From: Candidatus Aminicenantota bacterium
GTDB taxonomy: Bacteria > Acidobacteriota > Aminicenantia > Aminicenantales > Saccharicenantaceae
NCBI GenBank assembly: GCA_022867105.1
Contig: JALHVH010000474.1
Location: 1 to 9,842 of the forward strand
Direction: 5' to 3'
DNA: 9,842 nucleotides
Below, piece by piece: positions 5,264 to 9,842 of the stretch (positions are counted from its first letter, which is position 1; each line of letters opens with the position of its first letter). A program made the translations under genes and the position numbers. Under the pieces are notes generated by a model. It saw nothing but the letters and a program-made list of their open reading frames with translations, made no database searches and was not told where the DNA came from.

Positions 5264-6706
5264 GTGGAGAAGATCGAGGCAGATTTCCGGGACAAAGGCC
5301 TTTTCGTCAGGCTCTTCGGGGCGGACGTCTATGCCGTCGGCGGTTATGTCCGGGACCTTATCCTCGGCCGCCCGTCCCCCGAGGTCGACCTCCTCGTCGC
5401 CCGCCATCCATTGGAGGATATCATCCACAAGCTCGCGCCCCACGGCAAGGTGGACCAGGTCGGCCGGAGCTTCGGAATCATCAAATTTACCATCCGCGGC
5501 ACGACCTACGATGTCGCCCTGCCCCGGACGGACGCCCCCAAGGCGGCCGGCGCCAAGGGTCACAAGGACTTCGTCATCTCCGCCGATCCCTGGCTCCCCG
5601 TCGAGAAGGACCTCGAGAGGCGGGACTTCCGGGCGAACAGCATGGCCCTCCGGCTCAAGGGCTGGGTCCTCATCGACCCCTTTGATGGCCGGAAGGACGC
5701 GCGGACCCGGACGATCCGGGTGACCAATCCCTCCTCCTTTGCCGACGACCCCCTGCGGGTCCTGCGTGCCACCCGGTTCGCCGCGGTCCTGGGGTTCAAG
5801 GTCGATCCCGAGATCTACAAAGCCGCCAAGGACATCGACCTTTCCGGGCTGAGCGCCGAAAGGGTGAACGAGGAACTGTTCAAGCTCCTCCTCAACTCCC
5901 CCAGGCCCTCGATCGGCCTCGAAGAGCTCTTCAAGGTCGGCGCCCTGGAGCAGCTCTTTCCGGAGCTTTACTCCCTGACCCTGGCCATCCAGGACTCGGT
6001 CTTCCACCCCGAAAAGGACGCCTTCGGCCACCACACGGTCTGGCAGCACACCAAGCTGACCGTGGACCAGGCCGCCAACCTGGCCCGTTTGGGCGGTCTC
6101 GGACCCGCGAAGAAGCTCTGCCTCCTCCTGGCGGCCCTTTACCACGACGCGGGCAAGCCCGGCGCCGCCCGCTGGGAGTTCAAGCGCGGCCGGATGGCCA
6201 TCACCAATTGCGGACACGACATCCTGAGCGAGCGGATCAGCCGGAAGGTCCTCGCCCGGTTCAAGATCTACTCCTGGAACGGCTGCAATCTGCGCCGGAT
6301 GGTGCCTCTTCTCATCAGAACGCATCACCGCGCCTCCGAGCTGTGGCAGAACAGGGATTCCGTCACCCGGAAGGCCTTCACTCGCCTGGCCGCCGACGTC
6401 AACGGCGAGATCGAGCTCGTCGTCTACCTGGACGCCGCCGACAGGGGCGGACGGAGGGACCGGCCCCTCAAGGGCCTCGACCGGGAGGCCCGCTGGCTTT
6501 TCAAGAAGTTCGAAGAACTCCATGTCAACATGGAGACGATCAAGCCCTTCATCATGGGCCGCGACCTGATCGCCCTAGGAGTGGCGCCGGGCCCGGACAT
6601 GGGGAAGGTCCTCAAGAGGCTGTACAGGATGCAGATCGACAATAAATTTGAAACCAGGGCCCAGGGACTCAAGGCCGCCCAAAAGATCCTCAAGGGGAAG
6701 AAATGA
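5264..6706 (+). CDS. cca: CCA tRNA nucleotidyltransferase / poly(A) polymerase family protein with HD domain
   Basis: A 480-residue cytoplasmic enzyme of the class II nucleotidyltransferase family, which adds or repairs the tRNA 3' CCA, or adds poly(A) in some members. The head domain has GGYVRDLILG (26-35), the metal-site segment PEVDLLVA (39-46), FGIIKF (70-75), YDVALPR (82-88), KDLERRDFRANSMAL (115-129) and FADDPLRVLRATRFA (159-173). The neck has SAERVNEELFKLL (197-209). An HD phosphohydrolase-type domain follows with His262 and LLLAALYHDAGKPG (His294-Asp295), as in E. coli-type CCA enzymes. The C-terminus (PFIMGRDLIALGVAPGPDMG) is the usual family tail. Oddity: the first Asp of the catalytic DxD is Glu40. 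CCA versus poly(A) activity cannot be separated by eye, so the symbol is provisional. Translation starts at GTG 5264, after AAGGGG. Its TGA overlaps the galE ATG by 4 nt, indicating translational coupling. Confidence 0.85.
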   Translation: MEKIEADFRDKGLFVRLFGADVYAVGGYVRDLILGRPSPEVDLLVARHPLEDIIHKLAPHGKVDQVGRSFGIIKFTIRGTTYDVALPRTDAPKAAGAKGHKDFVISADPWLPVEKDLERRDFRANSMALRLKGWVLIDPFDGRKDARTRTIRVTNPSSFADDPLRVLRATRFAAVLGFKVDPEIYKAAKDIDLSGLSAERVNEELFKLLLNSPRPSIGLEELFKVGALEQLFPELYSLTLAIQDSVFHPEKDAFGHHTVWQHTKLTVDQAANLARLGGLGPAKKLCLLLAALYHDAGKPGAARWEFKRGRMAITNCGHDILSERISRKVLARFKIYSWNGCNLRRMVPLLIRTHHRASELWQNRDSVTRKAFTRLAADVNGEIELVVYLDAADRGGRRDRPLKGLDREARWLFKKFEELHVNMETIKPFIMGRDLIALGVAPGPDMGKVLKRLYRMQIDNKFETRAQGLKAAQKILKGKK

Positions 6707-7674
6707 AGATTCTCGTCGCCGGGGGAGCGGGTTACATCGGTTCCCACACCGTCAAGGCGCTCCTCGGAGAGGGGTTCGACGTCGTCATCTTCGATGATTT
6801 TTCGACCGGGAAACGGGACTTCGTCACGGGAGGGGCCGTGATCGAGGGAGACCTCATGGACGCGGCCGCCGTCAGAAAGGCTTTCCGGACCCATGACATC
6901 GGGGCGGTCCTCCATTTCGCCTCGCTCATCCAGGTCGAAGAGTCCTTCCGGGACCCGCAGAGATATTATCGCCACAACCTCGGCACGGCCATGAACCTTC
7001 TGGAAGCCATGTTCGAGGCCGGCGTCCGACGGTTCATCTTCTCCTCGAGCGCCGCGGTCTACGGCATCCCGCAGCGCCAGCCCATCACCGAAGACCACCC
7101 GGTCAACCCGTATAATCCCTACGGAGTGACCAAGTCCATGGTCGAACGGATCCTCCAGGACTATGACCGGGCCTACGGCCTGCGTTTTGTTTCCCTCCGA
7201 TATTTCAACGCCGCCGGGGCCGACCCGGACGGCATTCTCGGCGAGATGCACGACCCGGAAACCCACCTCATCCCAAACATCCTGCTCTCCCTCCTGGGGA
7301 AAAAACCGGTCCTAGGGATCTTCGGGACGGACTTCCCAACTCCCGACGGCACGGCCGTCAGGGACTACATCCACGTCACGGACCTGGCGGCGGCCCACGT
7401 CTTGGCCCTCCGGTCCCTGCTCGGGGACAAGCCCAGCGAGTTCATCAATCTTGGAACGAACGTTGGTATCTCGGTGCTTGAAGTCATCCGGGCGGCGGAG
7501 CGGGTCACGGGGAAGCCGGTCCCATACAAAATCCTGCCCCGGCGCGAGGGTGACGTCCCGGTCCTCCTGGCTTCCAGGGAAAAGGCCGAGCGCGTCCTGG
7601 GCTGGACCCCCCGCCTCTCGGACATCGAGACGATCCTCCGGACGGCCTGGGCCTGGCACAGGAAAAGCGTTTGA
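6703..7674 (+). CDS. galE: UDP-glucose 4-epimerase (GalE-type extended SDR)
   Basis: A 323-residue NAD-dependent epimerase interconverting UDP-glucose and UDP-galactose (or the N-acetyl forms), feeding surface-polysaccharide synthesis. Seen in order: the Rossmann GGAGYIGSHTV at 7-17 (G7-x-x-G10-x-x-G13), DDFSTG (31-36), LHFASLIQVEES (70-81), catalytic Ser116 in FIFSSSAAVYG (111-121), the Tyr140-x-x-x-Lys144 pair in NPYGVTK, the GalE-typical SLRYFNAAGADPDG and HLIPNIL blocks, and DYIHVTDLAAAHVLAL. Length and motifs match bona fide GalE; specificity for acetylated sugars cannot be excluded. The ATG overlaps the upstream TGA (ATGA) and is preceded by AGGGG within the end of the nucleotidyltransferase gene, so it is coupled to it. 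The functional link between tRNA CCA addition and sugar epimerisation is not obvious; the overlap may simply reflect genome compaction. Confidence 0.93.
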   Translation: MKILVAGGAGYIGSHTVKALLGEGFDVVIFDDFSTGKRDFVTGGAVIEGDLMDAAAVRKAFRTHDIGAVLHFASLIQVEESFRDPQRYYRHNLGTAMNLLEAMFEAGVRRFIFSSSAAVYGIPQRQPITEDHPVNPYNPYGVTKSMVERILQDYDRAYGLRFVSLRYFNAAGADPDGILGEMHDPETHLIPNILLSLLGKKPVLGIFGTDFPTPDGTAVRDYIHVTDLAAAHVLALRSLLGDKPSEFINLGTNVGISVLEVIRAAERVTGKPVPYKILPRREGDVPVLLASREKAERVLGWTPRLSDIETILRTAWAWHRKSV

Positions 7675-7699
7675 CGGGAAGCCCGCCTGATGGTATAAA
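7671..7699 (+). promoter_or_regulatory. Strong promoter for mltD overlapping the galE stop codon
   Basis: TTGACG (7671-7676) overlaps the galE TGA (7672-7674); after exactly 17 bp comes TATAAA (7694-7699), preceded by TGG to make an extended -10. Both hexamers match consensus at 5 of 6. Transcription from about 7706 would give a leader of about 12 nt to the ATG at 7718, with no evident ribosome site. Confidence 0.62.
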
Positions 7700-7717
7700 A
7701 ATGGGTCAAGATCGATC

Positions 7718-9406
7718 ATGAAGAACAGACGATATATCTCTATTTTGGCTTTTTTCACGGCCCTGGGGTTTTTTGTCGGGAGCTGGGCCTGCTCATCGGG
7801 ACATAAGGCCGCAAAGACGACCCCCCAAGCGTCGCCCGCAGCCAGGGAAAAGGCCTCCAACGGGAAGAATGGGGGGGGCGTCAATCCTGACACCAAACAA
7901 TCGGCACCCCCGGCCCAGGCGGCCGTGCCGCTCCCCGTCCTTGAGAAGGACGACCTGGACGGTGAGGCCGAATCCGGGAAGAACGGCGCCCAGACGCCGG
8001 ACAAGGAAGAGGCATCGGGCCTCCTCGAAGAGGCCCTCACCGCCTACCAGGATGCCCAAGCCGCCCTGGACCGGGGGGAGATCGACCCCGCCCTGGCCAA
8101 GCTCGACGAAGCCTACGGGCTCATTCTCAAGGCCAATACTCCCCCGGATTCCGACCTCTGCCAGGAGAAGAACGACCTGCGCATTCTCATCGCCCAGAGG
8201 ATCCAGCAGCTCTACGCCTCGCACCTGAAGACGGCGGCCGGCGGCAACGGGACCATCCCCCTTGTCGAAAACAAGTGGGTTCAGGACGAGATCCGGTCAT
8301 TTCAGACGATGGAGAGACGCTACTTCGAAGAAGCTTACAAGCGCTCCGGCCTCTACCGGCCGATGATCATTGAGGAACTCAGAAAAGCGGGCCTCCCCGA
8401 GCACCTGTCCTGGGTCCCAATCGTCGAGAGCGGTTTCAAAGTGCGGGCCCTGTCCCGGGCTCGGGCCCTGGGGCTGTGGCAGTTCATCCGCTCGACGGGA
8501 TACCGCTATGGCCTGAAGCAGGATAAATACGTCGACGAACGGATGGACCCGGTCAAGGCGACCCGGGCGGCCGTCAAGTACCTGGCCGAGCTCCACGATT
8601 TCTTCGGGGACTGGACAACGGCCCTGGCCTCTTATAACTGCGGCGAGCTCAGGGTCCAGAACGTCATCAAGGCCCAGAAAATCGACTACCTGGACAACTT
8701 CTGGGACGTCTTCAGCAACCTGCCCTACGAGACGGCCCGCTTCGTCCCCCGTATCATTGCCATCATGCTCATCATCGAGAATCCCGCGAAGTACGGCTTC
8801 ACCCTGCCGACCCCCGACCCGTCTCTCGCCTGGGAGACGGTGACCGTCGGCCAACCGGTGAAGCTGGCCTCGATCTCGGGGACCCTGGGGCTCGACCCCC
8901 TGATCCTCTCGTTCTTGAATCCCGAGCTCCGGTTCGACTCAACCCCGAACTACGACTACGCCCTCAAGGTCCCCGTCGGCTACGGAGGAAGGGTTCTGGC
9001 GGCGCTCCCGGCCCTCCCCCGCTACATCCCGCCCGACTCCGTCTATGGCTGGCACAGCGTCAAGTCCGGGGACACGCTGGGCGCGATCGCCCGCCGCTAC
9101 AGGACTTCGACGGACGCCATCATGCGGCTCAACAGCATCAAGAACCCGAAGAGCCTCCAGATCGGGCGGAAGCTCAAGATCCCAGGTAAGATCGATCCAT
9201 CGGAGCCCGGTCCGGGCGGCGGTCCGGCGGCCGCGGCGTCGAAGACCCCGAAGGGGGTCGCCTACACGGTGAAGGAAGGAGACACGCTCTTCACTCTGGC
9301 CAGACAGTTCAACACGACCGTGGACAGGATCAAGGCGGCCAACGGCCTCGACGGCGACACCCTTAGCGTCGGCCAGAAGCTCGTCATCTCGGCCGGACGA
9401 TCGTAG
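7718..9406 (+). CDS. mltD: MltD-like membrane-bound lytic transglycosylase (lipoprotein, SLT plus two LysM domains)
   Basis: This 562-residue envelope enzyme is predicted to cleave the MurNAc-GlcNAc bond of peptidoglycan with 1,6-anhydro-MurNAc formation. Residues 1-24 are a signal peptide ending SWA before Cys25, a probable lipobox. A Pro/Ala/Lys/Gly-rich linker runs to about 97. A helical segment (98-140, LLEEALTAYQDAQAALDRG) resembles a single TPR-like pair. The SLT domain spans about 200-360, with catalytic Glu237 in WVPIVESGF, then ALGLWQFI (250-257), ASYNCG (304-309) and the family-1D block NLPYETARFVPRIIA (334-348). LysM modules follow at about 446-489 (HSVKSGDTLGAIARRY) and 515-557 (YTVKEGDTLFTLARQF), separated by a Gly/Pro/Ala linker. 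The domain order is that of E. coli MltD, with a longer N-terminal part. It has its own promoter, and a run of eight G lies in the linker at 7871-7878. It faces a dipeptide-epimerase gene. Confidence 0.92.
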   Translation: MKNRRYISILAFFTALGFFVGSWACSSGHKAAKTTPQASPAAREKASNGKNGGGVNPDTKQSAPPAQAAVPLPVLEKDDLDGEAESGKNGAQTPDKEEASGLLEEALTAYQDAQAALDRGEIDPALAKLDEAYGLILKANTPPDSDLCQEKNDLRILIAQRIQQLYASHLKTAAGGNGTIPLVENKWVQDEIRSFQTMERRYFEEAYKRSGLYRPMIIEELRKAGLPEHLSWVPIVESGFKVRALSRARALGLWQFIRSTGYRYGLKQDKYVDERMDPVKATRAAVKYLAELHDFFGDWTTALASYNCGELRVQNVIKAQKIDYLDNFWDVFSNLPYETARFVPRIIAIMLIIENPAKYGFTLPTPDPSLAWETVTVGQPVKLASISGTLGLDPLILSFLNPELRFDSTPNYDYALKVPVGYGGRVLAALPALPRYIPPDSVYGWHSVKSGDTLGAIARRYRTSTDAIMRLNSIKNPKSLQIGRKLKIPGKIDPSEPGPGGGPAAAASKTPKGVAYTVKEGDTLFTLARQFNTTVDRIKAANGLDGDTLSVGQKLVISAGRS

Positions 9407-9430
9407 AACGGTCGTTCCGGTCCCTTCGCC

Positions 9431-9461
9431 AAAACCCTCCCATCACGGGTCCGGGCCTTTT
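9431..9461. terminator. Bidirectional intrinsic terminator between mltD and the epimerase gene
   Basis: The hairpin is CCC-T-CCC (9435-9441), loop ATCAC, GGG-TCC-GGG (9447-9455), with six G-C pairs and a small asymmetric bulge. It is flanked by AAAA (9431-9434) and CC-TTTT (9456-9461), so both strands read a G/C stem followed by a T-tract. It sits between two convergent genes, as expected for a shared terminator. Confidence 0.52.
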
Positions 9462-9482
9462 AGCCAGCCCACATAAATCCAG

Positions 9483-9502
9483 CTCGGGGGGATGTCCCCG
9501 AG
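9483..9502. terminator. Perfect stem-loop downstream of the epimerase gene
   Basis: CTCGGGG (9483-9489) and CCCCGAG (9496-9502) form a perfect 7-bp stem with a 6-nt loop, 28 nt past the epimerase stop codon. There is no T-tract on either side. It may stabilise the 3' end of the epimerase mRNA or assist the terminator at 9431-9461. Confidence 0.38.
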
Positions 9503-9529
9503 TCCTTCGAAGGCGATCCCTGACCGAAC

Positions 9530-9842
9530 CTATTTCCAGACGTCCCCGGTCACACCGAGGCCGGGCTCATCGGACAACATCAGCCTGTCCTTTACCGTCC
9601 GCGCGCCCCGGAACGGGTCGTTCGTGATGAGAAGGTTCCCGTCAAGGTCGGCGTAGTCGAAGAGGGGGGCGATGGACGCCCCGGCGGTGATGCCAAGGGA
9701 TGTTTCAACCATGCAGCCCAGCATGAGCTTCAGGCCCAGGGCCCGGGCCATCGCGACCATCCGGACGGCTTCCTGGATGCCGCCGCACTTCATGAGCTTG
9801 ATGTTCATCCCATGGAAACCCTCGGCGATCTTCGGGATGTCC
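9530..9842 (-). CDS. Enolase-superfamily dipeptide epimerase, C-terminal 103 residues (5' part beyond window)
   Basis: The minus-strand frame is open from the window edge (DIPKIAEGFHG before the first internal ATG at 9808) to a TAG at 9532-9530, so the internal ATG is not the start. GMNIKLMKCGG carries the general-base Lys of the muconate-lactonizing subgroup. EAVRMVAMARALGLKLMLGC, METSLG-type residues (MVETSLGITAG) and DYADLDGNLLITNDPF follow. The Asp-x-Asp in YADLDG is the dipeptide ammonium-binding motif seen in L-Ala-D/L-Glu epimerases. Such enzymes convert L-Ala-D-Glu from murein to L-Ala-L-Glu so that it can be degraded; other dipeptide specificities exist. The N-terminal lid domain, the KxK and the metal ligands lie outside the window. 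Its convergence with mltD fits a role in cell-wall recycling (inference). Confidence 0.88.
   Translation of the reverse strand, partial: DIPKIAEGFHGMNIKLMKCGGIQEAVRMVAMARALGLKLMLGCMVETSLGITAGASIAPLFDYADLDGNLLITNDPFRGARTVKDRLMLSDEPGLGVTGDVWK

Noticed and set aside
4036..6523. Long minus-strand open frames (about 419 and 466 codons) across the peptidase and nucleotidyltransferase genes
   Set aside because: Their translations are low-complexity Gly/Glu/Val/Asp-rich shadows of G/C-biased codons of the well-supported plus-strand genes.
7654..7669. Sigma-54-like TGGCAC with GC 10 bp later, upstream of mltD
   Set aside because: The -12 part reads AAGCG instead of TTGCA and it lies within galE coding sequence; a far better sigma-70-type promoter is present at 7671-7699.
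1..9842. tRNA, rRNA, CRISPR array, insertion sequence or defence system
   Set aside because: No cloverleaf, rRNA core sequence, regularly spaced repeats, transposase/integrase motifs or terminal inverted repeats were seen on either strand.

Overview
The window is a gene-dense stretch of a bacterial chromosome with high GC overall (about 60% or more by eye; the left ~480 bases are clearly lower). Several features point to a Gram-negative cell: a secreted beta-barrel protein ending in Phe, two predicted lipoproteins, and a LysM-bearing lytic transglycosylase. There is no rRNA or other strong taxonomic marker. The mix of a C1B-type cysteine peptidase lipoprotein, a two-domain LEA14-like secreted protein and an MltD-like enzyme would fit an Acidobacteriota/Aminicenantes-type lineage, but that is a weak guess.

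Layout, left to right. (1) 1-412, minus: N-terminal part of a membrane-anchored sulfatase/alkaline-phosphatase-superfamily protein, cut by the window edge, with its own good promoter. (2) 413-689: intergenic, with a small nested repeat/hairpin element. (3) 690-1334, minus: TsaC/YrdC-type threonylcarbamoyl-AMP synthase. (4) 1335-1561: divergent control region with two inverted repeats and a textbook sigma-54 -24/-12 promoter superimposed on an extended -10 element. (5) 1562-2329, plus: outer-membrane beta-barrel protein. (6) 2941-3819 and 2409-2924, minus: a likely operon of a secreted LEA14-like protein followed by a nitroreductase, convergent with the barrel gene. (7) 3940-5181, plus: papain-fold (C1B/bleomycin-hydrolase-like) lipoprotein, divergent from the LEA gene. 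(8) 5264-6706, 6703-7674 and 7718-9406, plus: an HD-domain CCA/poly(A) nucleotidyltransferase, galE overlapping it by 4 nt, and an MltD-like lytic transglycosylase with its own strong promoter overlapping the galE stop. (9) 9530-9842, minus: C-terminal part of an enolase-superfamily dipeptide epimerase, convergent with mltD across a bidirectional terminator.

The genes are a mixture of housekeeping (tRNA t6A modification, tRNA 3' end, UDP-hexose epimerisation), envelope (barrel, lipoproteins, transglycosylase) and peptidoglycan-turnover functions. The mltD/dipeptide-epimerase pair fits cell-wall cleavage plus murein-peptide recycling. I do not see a defence island, mobile element, CRISPR array or RNA gene. 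The most notable points are the sigma-54/extended -10 composite promoter, three enzymes with changes at key residues (Thr at the sulfatase nucleophile position, Asp for the papain Asn, Glu for the first Asp of the nucleotidyltransferase DxD), and a recurrent arrangement of promoters only about 10-25 nt ahead of start codons.
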